Assembly: GCA_031360915.1 (NCBI GenBank)
Contig: JANMCE010000343.1
Span: forward strand, 1 to 17,833
DNA length: 17,833 nucleotides
Direction of reading: 5' to 3'
Source of the DNA: JANMCE01 sp031360915
GTDB lineage: Bacteria > Actinomycetota > Acidimicrobiia > Acidimicrobiales > Ilumatobacteraceae
In this document: in pieces, positions 1 through 6,613 of the stretch
Position numbering within the stretch: the stretch's first letter is position 1
How the letters are laid out: every line of letters starts with the position of its first letter
Program-made: the position numbers and the translations under genes
The notes under the pieces: generated by a model
Databases searched by the model: none
Told to the model about the DNA's origin: nothing
The model's input: only the letters and a program-made list of their open reading frames with translations

Positions 1-249
1 GGCACGGTCGAACTGAAGCGCATGTACTCCCGCCCCGCCGCCCGCGGCAACGGGATCGGAGCAGCGCTGGTTTCGCACTTGTGTGGCGTCGCCCGTGATC
101 TCGGCCGTCCGCGAGTGGTGTTGGAGACCGGCCCCGAGCAGCCCGAAGCCATCCACGTCTACAAGAAGGCCGGCTTCACCCCCATCCCCCACTTCGGTCA
201 ATACGTCGGCAGCGTCACCAGCGTCTGCTTCGAACTTTTGCTCGGCTAG
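1..249 (+). CDS. GNAT-family N-acetyltransferase, C-terminal part (5' end outside window)
   Basis: The frame is open from the first base of the window, so the N-terminus is missing and about 82 residues remain. The start of the visible part reads VELKRMYSRPAARGNGIGAA. This is the classic GNAT acetyl-CoA-binding segment: beta-4, then the R/Q-x-x-G-x-G/A pyrophosphate loop (here RGNGIG). It is followed by helix 3 and the usual end, in which the protein reads YKKAGFTPIPHFGQY. GNAT enzymes transfer an acetyl group from acetyl-CoA to an amine; the substrate cannot be read from this fragment. The stop codon overlaps that of the convergent gene on the other strand. The family call is firm, the substrate unknown. 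Confidence 0.85.
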   Translation, partial: GTVELKRMYSRPAARGNGIGAALVSHLCGVARDLGRPRVVLETGPEQPEAIHVYKKAGFTPIPHFGQYVGSVTSVCFELLLG

Positions 250-776
250 CCAGACAGGCCGAGGGTGGCGCGCCAATCGGACTTGTAGGCAGCAGCCAGT
301 TCGTCGGGGGTCTGGAGGAAGGTGCTGTCGGGGATGGGGTCCACCACGGCTCGTCCTTCGCTGTAGTGGGCGGTGATGTGGGCGATTCCCTCGAACGCTT
401 TGCGACGAGTTTCCACCAGGTCGGCGGGGGCGGTGGCGTCGAGCAATCCCCACATGGTGAATGCCATGGTGAAGTCGTGGATGACTGGCGCTCGGCCGTA
501 CAGCGACGCCCGGCGAAGACCGACGATCAATCCGCCCTGAAGCGCATCTTCGGCTGACTCGCCCTTGCTCAGCTGCAGCTTTTCGCGGAAGCGGTTGGCC
601 AGTTTGATGCCGTAGCCCTGGTCGGGGCCCTGGGAACCGAGTCCGGCGCCGGCTGGCTGGCGACCGTCAAGCTCGCCCGGGCGGGTCGGCTGCCAGGTTT
701 TGGGCACATGGTCGTTCGACTCGTACGCCTTGATACGTTCGGTTGGGGACACGGGGATGAACTGAGGGGCGGCCAT
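246..776 (-). CDS. Uncharacterised protein, 176 aa
   Basis: I do not recognise this family. The chosen start is ATG at 776, because AGGA lies about 7 bases upstream on the minus strand (CAATAGGACCTGCT before ATG). The frame stays open to 989, but that extension crosses the divergent promoter region and is rich in Arg and Ser without recognisable structure. The protein begins MAAPQFIPVSPTERIKAYES. It is soluble-looking, has no signal peptide or clear membrane segment, and has a Pro/Gly-rich middle (about 40-50) followed by predicted helices. The segment HDFTMAFTMWGLLD (about 98-111) is the most hydrophobic part. It is divergent from the Nudix gene and convergent with the GNAT gene. It is a real gene by start signal and codon pattern, but I assign no function. 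Confidence 0.65.
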   Translation of the reverse strand: MAAPQFIPVSPTERIKAYESNDHVPKTWQPTRPGELDGRQPAGAGLGSQGPDQGYGIKLANRFREKLQLSKGESAEDALQGGLIVGLRRASLYGRAPVIHDFTMAFTMWGLLDATAPADLVETRRKAFEGIAHITAHYSEGRAVVDPIPDSTFLQTPDELAAAYKSDWRATLGLSG

Positions 777-953
777 AGCAGGTCCTATTGAAGCAGGCGC
801 GCCCGCTCCAAACGTATCTGCGCCCCTTAAACGGCGTCTGAGCAAGTCTCGACCTGTATCGCCCGAGTGATACGAATCTCGCCTTGCTTGGGGCACCGGA
901 CGGCGAGCGTGCGAGCAAGTCTCGGTCTGCATCGCTTCGCTACGCTTGCCCCG
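777..953. promoter_or_regulatory. Divergent promoter region with imperfect direct repeats and a palindrome
   Basis: These 177 bases separate the divergent 176-aa gene and the Nudix gene. Two 22-base stretches, 841-862 and 914-935, match at 19 of 22 positions; both begin AGCAAGTCTCG. Just after the first copy, GTATC (856-860) and GATAC (869-873) form an inverted repeat with an 8-base spacer. TACGCT at 941-946 has the TAnnnT form of an actinobacterial -10 box and lies 7 bases before the Nudix ATG, which would fit a leaderless transcript. The layout suggests operators for one or both genes; this is inference from repeats alone. Confidence 0.3.
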
Positions 954-1568
954 ATGGGTTCCGACGAGGCGCAACGGGGAGCTCTTCATCGGTTCCTAAA
1001 CGATCATCAGCCGATCGATGAACAGGAACGGGTGTCGCTGGCTGCCTTCATCGAGCAGCTCGATCGACTCGACCGTCCCTTCGCCGAAGATGGGGGACTA
1101 GTCCACGTGACGTCCTCAGCGATTGTGGTCGGCGCCCGGGGTGTCATCCTGCACAAACACAAGCGGCTCGGCATCTGGATCCAGCCCGGCGGGCACATCA
1201 ATGAGGGTGAACGACCGGAAGACGCGGCGTTGCGCGAGGTGTTGGAGGAGACCGGCCTGACGACCACGCACTTCAGCGGGAGTCCGACGATCGTGCACGT
1301 CGACGTACATGCCGCGCCGAAGGGTCACACCCATCTTGACCTGCGTTACCTATTGCGCGGGCCCGACGCCGACCCCGAACCCCCCGAGGGCGAGAGCCCC
1401 GACGTTGCGTGGTTCTCGTTTGAGGATGCGCTCGCCGTCGCCGACGTCAGCATGGCCGGACTGTTGACCGCGCTCCAGCGGTTCGACGAACGTCACGGCT
1501 TCGTCGAAGTCGAACGCACCGATGGAAGCGGCAACGAAGAGCGGGCGCCCGACGTCCGCTACCGCTAG
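954..1568 (+). CDS. Nudix hydrolase, 204 aa
   Basis: The complete Nudix signature G-x5-E-x7-R-E-U-x-E-E-x-G-U is present at residues 80-102, beginning GHINEGE and ending REVLEETGL. These residues bind the divalent metal and perform hydrolysis of a nucleoside diphosphate linked to another moiety. The preceding segment (HVTSSAIVVGARGVILHKHK) and W75 before the GG are typical of the fold, and HLDLRYLLR with the later WFSFEDAL matches the C-terminal beta-strands. The N-terminal 45 residues form a helical extension also seen in other actinobacterial Nudix proteins. I chose ATG 954 over an upstream ATG at 867, because the upstream extension lacks family similarity and runs through the repeat-bearing promoter region. 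There is no clear SD sequence. The substrate cannot be told from sequence. Confidence 0.85.
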   Translation: MGSDEAQRGALHRFLNDHQPIDEQERVSLAAFIEQLDRLDRPFAEDGGLVHVTSSAIVVGARGVILHKHKRLGIWIQPGGHINEGERPEDAALREVLEETGLTTTHFSGSPTIVHVDVHAAPKGHTHLDLRYLLRGPDADPEPPEGESPDVAWFSFEDALAVADVSMAGLLTALQRFDERHGFVEVERTDGSGNEERAPDVRYR

Positions 1569-1661
1569 TCCGGGGTCGCGGATCGGGACCCTGCATGAGC
1601 TGTGTAGTCTCCCCGGCTGGGCAGCACCCCCGTCGCTGCCCCGAACACAAGGAGAACCGTC

Positions 1662-2138
1662 ATGAGTCTTAAAGAAGCGTTCACGGCCGATGAGTGGACA
1701 TCCATCGCCCGGGCGCCGTTTCTGGTGGCAACCGCAATCGGCGTGGCCGACGCGAGTGGCCCGATGGGCATGATCAAAGAGGGCACCGCAATGGCTCGCG
1801 AAGTCGCAGGTGCCATGGATGGTGGATCAGGAGCGCTCGCCGCGGAAGTCGCAGCCGAGCTGAAGGAACACCGCCCCAGCCCCAGCGACCTGCACAACGG
1901 CGCCAAGACGAAAGAGGACGCGCTCGCCGCAGCCACCGGCAAGTTGCATGACGTCGCTGTGTTAGTGGACGCCAAGGCCGGAGCCGATGCAGCCGGTTAC
2001 AAGACCTGGCTGGCCGGACTCGCGCAGCACGTCGCCGAGGCAGCGAAGGAAGGTGGCTTCCTCGGTTTTGGTGGCGAAGCCGTCAGCGCAGACGAGGCCG
2101 CTGCAGTTGCCGCGATCAAGACCTCGCTCGGCGTCTAA
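1662..2138 (+). CDS. Uncharacterised small helical protein, 158 aa
   Basis: The start is well supported: AGGAG lies 7-8 bases before ATG. The protein begins MSLKEAFTADEWTSIARAPF and is Ala-rich and almost wholly alpha-helical in appearance, with no signal peptide. A mildly hydrophobic segment (about 18-33, APFLVATAIGVADASG) could be a buried helix rather than a membrane span. The end carries a Gly/Phe-rich hinge (GGFLGFGG) followed by an Ala-rich helix. I recall proteins of this appearance as conserved hypotheticals in bacteria but can name no characterised family member. It stands alone between the Nudix gene and a strong inverted repeat. Confidence 0.7.
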   Translation: MSLKEAFTADEWTSIARAPFLVATAIGVADASGPMGMIKEGTAMAREVAGAMDGGSGALAAEVAAELKEHRPSPSDLHNGAKTKEDALAAATGKLHDVAVLVDAKAGADAAGYKTWLAGLAQHVAEAAKEGGFLGFGGEAVSADEAAAVAAIKTSLGV

Positions 2139-2151
2139 CCGGTCGATTGCC

Positions 2152-2208
2152 GCCTGTTTCAGGCACGTCAGATTTCACCTAGTGAAATCTGGCGTGACTG
2201 AAACGGGC
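2152..2208. terminator. Large inverted repeat between convergent genes, probable bidirectional terminator
   Basis: Bases 2152-2178 pair with 2182-2208 around a 3-base loop (CTA). The + strand transcript forms a 27-position stem with 24 Watson-Crick pairs, two G-U pairs and one G-A mismatch. It lies exactly between the + strand 158-aa gene and the convergent cimA. There is no T-run on either side, so it is not a textbook Rho-independent terminator, although U-poor hairpins are often proposed as terminators in high-G+C actinobacteria. Its length is more than a terminator needs, so a palindromic repeat element is the alternative. Confidence 0.55.
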
Positions 2209-2230
2209 AACACCTTGAAGAGGTGGACCT

Positions 2231-3802
2231 CTACGCGGCAGCCGTGTGGAGCAGGCCGTAGACGATGGTCTCGGACAGGGCTTGCCACGACGCTTCGATG
2301 ATGTTGGATGACACACCAATGGTGGTCCAAGACTTCTCGCCGTTGGTGGCATCGAGCAACACCCGAGTGACGGCACCGGTAGCCGCTCCTCCATCGAGGA
2401 TGCGCACCTTGTAGTCGGTCAGATGAATGGCAGCGAGCTGCGGATACTTGCTGGTCAGCGCCTCCCGCAGCGCGGTGTCGATGGCGTTGACCGGACCGTT
2501 ACCCTCGGCGATATGCACGCTTCGCGCACCATCGACGTGCACCTTCACCGTGGCTTCGGTGGTGAAGGAACCATTGGGAAGTTCGTCGGTGATGACCCGC
2601 ATCGACTCGATCTCGAAGAACGATTGGGCCCATCCCGTCGCCCGGCGCATCAGCAGTTCGAGTGAGGCATCGGCGGCTTCGAAGTGATAGCCGTCGTGCT
2701 CCAGTCGCTTCAATTCATCGATGACGCTATTGATGACAGCGCCATCCATATCGAGGCCCAGCTCGTCGGCCTTGATCTTGATCGTGGCCTTGCCCGACAT
2801 CTCCGAAACAACGAAGCGGGCGCCATTGCCGACCGACTCCGGCGACACATGCTCGTACGCGTCACGCGCTCGCACGATGGCCGACACATGCAGGCCAGCC
2901 TTATGCGCGAACGCGGAAGTGCCGACATACGGCGCCTGGATGTTGAGCGGACGATTGACCAGCTCGGCAATGTGGTGACTGACTGAGGTGAGCAGTTCGA
3001 GGCGACCCTCGGGCAACGTCGCGAAACCCATCTTGAGCGTGAGGTTGGGGATGACGGTGGAAAGGTTGGTGTTGCCCGTCCGCTCCCCCAGACCATTCAC
3101 ACAACCCTGCACCTGGCGAGCGCCAGCCATGACGGCGGCTTGTGCGTTCGCCACGGCACAACCGGTGTCATCGTGGCAGTGAATACCGATGGTGACGTCG
3201 GTGCCGAAATGCGCCTTTACGTCGGTAACGGCAGCCGTGATCTCATACGGAAGGCTGCCGCCGTTGGTATCACAAAGCACCAGATGTGATGCACCCTTTT
3301 CGACTGCGGCCTCGAGCACTCGCAGACTGAACTCGGGGTTGCGCTTGTAGCCGTCGAAGAAATGCTCGGCATCGACCATCACCTTCTTGCCTTTACCGAC
3401 GAGATATTCGACCGAATCTGCCACCATGGCAACGCCCTCATCGAGCGTGGTCATGAGTGCCTCGGTGACGTGGTAGTCCCAGCATTTGGCCACGATGCAC
3501 ACCGCCGATGTGCCTGCGCCGATGAGGTTGGCGAGCGTGGCATCTTCATCCACCTTGCCCTTCACGCGACGGGTCGAACCGAAGGCGACCAACGTGCTGG
3601 TCTCGAGCTTGAGTTCGGTAGCGGCGCGACGGAAGAACTCTTCATCCTTCGGGTTGGCGCCGGGCCAGCCACCCTCAATGTAGGTGACGCCCAGGCGATC
3701 AAGCTGTTCGGCAATACGCAGCTTGTCCTCCACCGTGACGGACACGCCTTCAAGCTGGCAGCCGTCGCGAAGGGTGGTGTCGAAGATCTCTACCTGTTCC
3801 AT
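2231..3802 (-). CDS. cimA: Citramalate synthase (2-isopropylmalate synthase superfamily), 523 aa
   Basis: It condenses pyruvate with acetyl-CoA to (R)-citramalate, the first step of threonine-independent isoleucine synthesis. The DRE-TIM metallolyase barrel is complete: FDTTLRDGCQ (7-16), EGGWPGANPKD (43-53), the citramalate-type segment AEHFFDGYKRNPEFSL (145-160), metal-binding HCHDDTG (208-214) and GCVNGLGERTGNTNL (233-247). A C-terminal LeuA-type regulatory domain follows, from about residue 400 to the end. The AEHFFDGYK segment and the length fit the citramalate synthase group rather than LeuA. I chose ATG 3802 because GGAG sits 6 bases upstream; a start at 3832 would lie inside the attenuator's terminator. 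The upstream Ile-rich leader peptide independently supports an isoleucine role. It is the last gene of the leuB-ilvE-cimA cluster. Confidence 0.9.
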   Translation of the reverse strand: MEQVEIFDTTLRDGCQLEGVSVTVEDKLRIAEQLDRLGVTYIEGGWPGANPKDEEFFRRAATELKLETSTLVAFGSTRRVKGKVDEDATLANLIGAGTSAVCIVAKCWDYHVTEALMTTLDEGVAMVADSVEYLVGKGKKVMVDAEHFFDGYKRNPEFSLRVLEAAVEKGASHLVLCDTNGGSLPYEITAAVTDVKAHFGTDVTIGIHCHDDTGCAVANAQAAVMAGARQVQGCVNGLGERTGNTNLSTVIPNLTLKMGFATLPEGRLELLTSVSHHIAELVNRPLNIQAPYVGTSAFAHKAGLHVSAIVRARDAYEHVSPESVGNGARFVVSEMSGKATIKIKADELGLDMDGAVINSVIDELKRLEHDGYHFEAADASLELLMRRATGWAQSFFEIESMRVITDELPNGSFTTEATVKVHVDGARSVHIAEGNGPVNAIDTALREALTSKYPQLAAIHLTDYKVRILDGGAATGAVTRVLLDATNGEKSWTTIGVSSNIIEASWQALSETIVYGLLHTAAA

Positions 3803-3823
3803 CGTTGTCTCCAAAGTTGTGGG

Positions 3824-3852
3824 AAAAAGCAAGAACCGCCCCAGGGGGCGGT
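3824..3852 (-). terminator. Intrinsic terminator in the cimA leader (attenuator)
   Basis: On the minus strand ACCGCCC (3852-3846) and GGGCGGT (3841-3835) form a GC-rich 7-bp stem with a CCTG loop. It is followed directly by TCTTGC and five T residues ending at 3824. This is a textbook Rho-independent terminator that ends 21 bases before the cimA ATG and upstream of its SD sequence. It therefore cannot serve to end ilvE alone: any transcript entering from upstream must read through it to express cimA. Together with the Ile-rich leader peptide just upstream, it is best read as an attenuator. Confidence 0.8.
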
Positions 3853-3858
3853 AGGAGG

Positions 3859-3883
3859 GCGCACGTCGTGAAAGAACGTGCGC
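3859..3883 (-). promoter_or_regulatory. Hairpin directly after the leader peptide stop codon
   Basis: GCGCACGT (3883-3876) and ACGTGCGC (3866-3859) on the minus strand form a perfect 8-bp stem with a 9-base loop. The first base of the stem is the G of the leader peptide's TAG stop codon. A ribosome at the stop codon, or stalled a few codons earlier, would cover or melt the 5' arm. The position fits a pause hairpin or a ribosome-sensing stem of an attenuator; which of the two is not decided by sequence. Confidence 0.6.
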
Positions 3884-3927
3884 TACAAAATAATGATGAT
3901 CGTGGCGGAAGCGGTTGCGTTGATCAC
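3883..3927 (-). CDS. Ile-rich leader peptide of the cimA attenuator, 14 aa
   Basis: A GTG-started frame encodes MINATASATIIIIL followed by TAG. The codons for the four consecutive isoleucines are ATC ATC ATT ATT, followed by TTG for leucine. Such runs of regulatory codons just before a hairpin and an intrinsic terminator are the mark of ribosome-mediated attenuation of branched-chain amino acid genes. Isoleucine is the end product of the route begun by CimA, so the codon choice matches the downstream gene. GTG at 3927 is the only usable start in this frame. No well-spaced SD precedes it, so it may be leaderless or poorly initiated. It lies 37 bases after the ilvE stop. Confidence 0.75.
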   Translation of the reverse strand: MINATASATIIIIL

Positions 3928-3933
3928 CTTGCC

Positions 3934-3962
3934 AGTGTCGCAGAACCGCCCAAGAACGTCAA
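3934..3962 (-). promoter_or_regulatory. Possible promoter for the cimA leader transcript
   Basis: On the minus strand TTGACG (3962-3957) resembles a -35 box (5 of 6 to TTGACA). After 17 bases comes GACACT (3939-3934), a poor -10 that keeps only the A at position 2, the A at position 4 and the final T. Six bases later is the leader's GTG, so transcription from here could yield a leaderless leader-peptide mRNA, explaining its missing SD. The alternative is read-through from leuB-ilvE. The weak -10 keeps this tentative. Confidence 0.25.
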
Positions 3963-3964
3963 CG

Positions 3965-5041
3965 TCAAACCAGTCGATGCATCCAGTTGTGGGTGTCGGG
4001 GCTGCGGCCGTATTGGATGTCGATCAACGTTTTGCGGATCCGGCTGGTGAACTCGCCGGTTTCGTTGCTGCCGACTTCGCCGTCTCGCCACACAAGACGA
4101 CCGACCGGCGTGACCACTGCGGCCGTGCCGCACGCGAACACTTCCTTGATTGCGCCGGACGCGACGCCGGTCTTCCATTCATCCACAGCGACCGGTCGTT
4201 CTTGCACCTTGAGCCCCATCTCGGCGCCGAGCTTCATGATGGAGGAACGGGTGACGCCCTCAAGGATCGTGCCTGTCGTTGGTGGGGTGACGAGCGTGCC
4301 GTCGGCGTGAACGAACCAGAGGTTCATGCCGCCGAGTTCTTCGATCCACTTGTGCTCTTCTGCATCGAGGTACACGACCTGATCGCAACCCTGCTCGCTG
4401 GCCTGGACCTGTGCGGCAAGACCGGCCGCGTAGTTGCCACCGCACTTGGCCGCGCCGGTTCCGCCCATAGCTGCCCGGGTGTAGTCACTCGACTCCCAAA
4501 TGCTTACCGGCTTCACGCCGCTGGCGAAGTAGGGGCCAACCGGCGAGGCGATCACCATGTAGCGAACCTCGGCCGACGGACGCACGCCCAGGAAGACTTC
4601 GGTTGCGATCATGAACGGGCGGAGATAGAGGCTGTTCTCACCACCGGAGGGAACCCAGTCCTTGTCGATCTCCACCAGCGTTTGGATCGATTGCAAGAAC
4701 AGATCCGTCGGCAGTTCGGGCAGCGCCAACCGTCGGGCCGAACGCTGGAGACGGGCGGCGTTCTGGTCGGGGCGAAACGTCCACACCGAACTATCCGCGT
4801 GACGGTACGCCTTGAGACCTTCGAATATCTCCTGGGCGTAGTGGAGCACCGCGGTGGCGGGGTCCATTGGGATGGGGCCGTAGGGCTCGACGCGGGCATC
4901 GTGCCAACCGTCGGCTGCCGTCCAGGTGATGGACAGCATGTGGTCGGTGAAGTACTTACCGAACCCAGGATTGGCAAATATCTCGGCGCGCCGTTCGGCA
5001 GTCGCTGCGTTGGAGTTGTGCTCAATCCGGTACGTCAACAT
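3965..5041 (-). CDS. ilvE: Branched-chain amino acid aminotransferase, 358 aa
   Basis: This fold-type IV, PLP-dependent enzyme exchanges amino groups between glutamate and the 2-oxo acids of Ile, Leu and Val. With numbering from ATG 5041, FGKYFTDHML (28-37) and YAQEIFEGLKAYR (68-80) are typical. The segment TGAAKCGGNYAAGL carries the Schiff-base lysine K199. EELGGMNLWFV and TTGTILEGVTR build the cofactor and substrate site. Length and motifs fit the longer actinobacterial/eukaryotic-type BCAT group. TTG at 5050 would add three residues; neither start has a good SD, and ATG is preferred. It lies 46 bases downstream of leuB and 162 bases upstream of cimA; the latter gap holds the attenuator. 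Confidence 0.92.
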   Translation of the reverse strand: MLTYRIEHNSNAATAERRAEIFANPGFGKYFTDHMLSITWTAADGWHDARVEPYGPIPMDPATAVLHYAQEIFEGLKAYRHADSSVWTFRPDQNAARLQRSARRLALPELPTDLFLQSIQTLVEIDKDWVPSGGENSLYLRPFMIATEVFLGVRPSAEVRYMVIASPVGPYFASGVKPVSIWESSDYTRAAMGGTGAAKCGGNYAAGLAAQVQASEQGCDQVVYLDAEEHKWIEELGGMNLWFVHADGTLVTPPTTGTILEGVTRSSIMKLGAEMGLKVQERPVAVDEWKTGVASGAIKEVFACGTAAVVTPVGRLVWRDGEVGSNETGEFTSRIRKTLIDIQYGRSPDTHNWMHRLV

Positions 5042-5087
5042 GGCGAGCAACGTTAGCCGAACCGCCTTAATGACGACTCAGATTTTG

Positions 5088-6071
5088 CTACAGACGTGCC
5101 GCTATCTGATCCGCTACTTCCGACGTGGTGCCCGAGGTGGGGCCATCGCACGCGGCGCGGATGCGGTCGGCCGCGGCGGTTTCACCCAGGAAGTCGAGCA
5201 TGAGCGCGGCCGACAAGATCGCAGCGGTCGGGTTGGCCTTACCGGTGCCGACAATGTCGGGGGCCGAACCGTGAACCGGCTCGAACATCGACGGGCCGGT
5301 GCGGGCTGGGTTGAGGTTGGCCGACGACGCCAGGCCAATGCCGCCCGACACCGCGCCGCCCAAGTCGGTGAGGATGTCGCCGAACAGGTTATCGGTGACG
5401 ATCACGTCGTAACGACCCGGGTCCTGCACGAAGTAGATGCATGCCGCGTCCACGTGGTTGTATGCGGTGGACACGCCCGGATATTCGGCGGCAACATCGT
5501 TGAAGGCACGCTGCCAGAGATCACCGGCGAAGGTAAGCACGTTGGTCTTGTGCACCAGCGTGACGTGATTGCGACGCGTGACCGCCAACTCGAACGCGTA
5601 GCGAATCGCTCGCTCCGCACCCATGCGTGTGTTGACCGAACCCTGCGTAGCGACCTCGTTCGGTGTGCCCTTGCGCAGCACGCCTCCTTCGCCGACGTAC
5701 GGGCCTTCAGTGTTTTCTCGGATGACGATGAAGTCATGTGCCACCGAACCGCCTGGAGCCGTGCCCTTGAAGGGACGCCGGTTGACGTACAGGTCAAGCT
5801 CGAAGCGCATCTTCAGCAGGAGGCCGCGCTCAATCACGCCCGGCGGCACCTCGGGCGTGCCGACCGCACCGAGCAGGATGGCGTCGTAGTTCCGCAGGTC
5901 CGTCAAGACATGGTCAGGAAGAATCACACCGTCTCGCAGGTAACGGGCACCACCCAGATCGAAATCGGTGGTTTCCAGGGAAACACCGGCCGCGGCCACC
6001 ACTTTTAGGGCCTCTTTGGTAACTTCCGGACCGATGCCGTCGCCGCCGATGATCGCAATCTTGTGTGCCAT
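5088..6071 (-). CDS. leuB: 3-isopropylmalate dehydrogenase, 327 aa
   Basis: It oxidatively decarboxylates 3-isopropylmalate with NAD+ in leucine synthesis, and can act on beta-methylmalate in the citramalate route to 2-oxobutyrate. Visible motifs are IIGGDGIGPEV (7-17), IRENTEGPYVG (117-127), the active-site HKTNVL with K175, TDNLFGDILTDLGG (226-239) with the metal-binding aspartates, and FEPVHGSAPDI (263-273) next to the NAD site. The short form without the extra loop of the E. coli enzyme is usual for actinobacteria. I chose ATG 6071 (MAHKIAIIGG) over an in-frame TTG at 6089, as the extra residues are not family-like. There is no clear SD. It is first in the leuB-ilvE-cimA cluster and divergent from greA. 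Confidence 0.93.
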   Translation of the reverse strand: MAHKIAIIGGDGIGPEVTKEALKVVAAAGVSLETTDFDLGGARYLRDGVILPDHVLTDLRNYDAILLGAVGTPEVPPGVIERGLLLKMRFELDLYVNRRPFKGTAPGGSVAHDFIVIRENTEGPYVGEGGVLRKGTPNEVATQGSVNTRMGAERAIRYAFELAVTRRNHVTLVHKTNVLTFAGDLWQRAFNDVAAEYPGVSTAYNHVDAACIYFVQDPGRYDVIVTDNLFGDILTDLGGAVSGGIGLASSANLNPARTGPSMFEPVHGSAPDIVGTGKANPTAAILSAALMLDFLGETAAADRIRAACDGPTSGTTSEVADQIAARL

Positions 6072-6132
6072 AAGGGCACAGGTTCCCAATACGGCGTCCG
6101 CGGCGTCAAGCGGGCCGGTAGCGTAGATACCT
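6072..6132. promoter_or_regulatory. Divergent leuB/greA promoter region
   Basis: Only 61 bases separate the two divergent starts, so both promoters must lie here or inside the genes. For greA, TAGCGT at 6119-6124 has the TAnnnT form of a -10 box, 8 bases before ATG. No SD is visible, so a leaderless greA mRNA is plausible. No leader peptide with Leu or Ile codon runs is present before leuB, in contrast to cimA. Confidence 0.3.
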
Positions 6133-6609
6133 ATGTCCGATGTGACGTACCTTTCCCGAAGCGCCTACGACCGCCTCCAAGCCGAGTACTACGACCTCAC
6201 TACTCGCGCCCGCATTGAGATCGCCAACGCGATCGAGCGGGCCCGCGAACTAGGTGACCTGTCGGAAAACGGCGACTACCACGCTGCCAAAGATCAGCAG
6301 GGTATGCAGGAAGGACGCGTGCGGCAGCTCAAGAAAATCCTCGAGTTCGCCGAAGTGGTCGACAACCTCGAAGAAGGGGTCGTTGCAGTCGGAACGATCA
6401 TCACGATCCTCTACGAGGGTGACGACGAGGACATGGCCGAGAAGTTTCTCCTTGGTTCGCTCGAGGAAGTGAGCGACGAGCACGAACTGGTCTCCCCGGG
6501 CTCACCGATGGGTGAAGCACTCGTGGGCGCCAAGGTTGGCGACACGGTCAGTTACAAGGCACCGGGTGGCGACATCCGGGTGAAAATCCTCGCGGTCGAG
6601 CCAGCCTGA
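6133..6609 (+). CDS. greA: Transcription elongation factor GreA, 158 aa
   Basis: GreA enters the RNA polymerase secondary channel and stimulates cleavage of backtracked transcripts. The N-terminal coiled coil spans about residues 8-76, with the acidic tip ELGDLSENGDYHAAKDQQG; D42 and E45 correspond to the tip residues D41 and E44 of the E. coli protein. The C-terminal FKBP-like domain (about 84-158) includes the typical end, in which the protein reads SPMGEALVGAKVGDTVSY. Length is normal. It is followed after 4 bases by the alpha/beta hydrolase start, suggesting co-transcription. It is divergent from leuB. Confidence 0.95.
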   Translation: MSDVTYLSRSAYDRLQAEYYDLTTRARIEIANAIERARELGDLSENGDYHAAKDQQGMQEGRVRQLKKILEFAEVVDNLEEGVVAVGTIITILYEGDDEDMAEKFLLGSLEEVSDEHELVSPGSPMGEALVGAKVGDTVSYKAPGGDIRVKILAVEPA

Positions 6610-6613
6610 CCTA

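Noticed and set aside
3878..5056. A 392-codon open frame on the + strand antisense to ilvE
   Set aside because: It mirrors the codon structure of ilvE in a high-G+C genome, its product is Arg/Gly/His-rich without a recognisable domain, and its start overlaps the leader peptide. ilvE on the other strand is certain.
4926..6008. A 360-codon open frame on the + strand antisense to leuB
   Set aside because: Same reason: a shadow of leuB codons, with no domain pattern and no SD.
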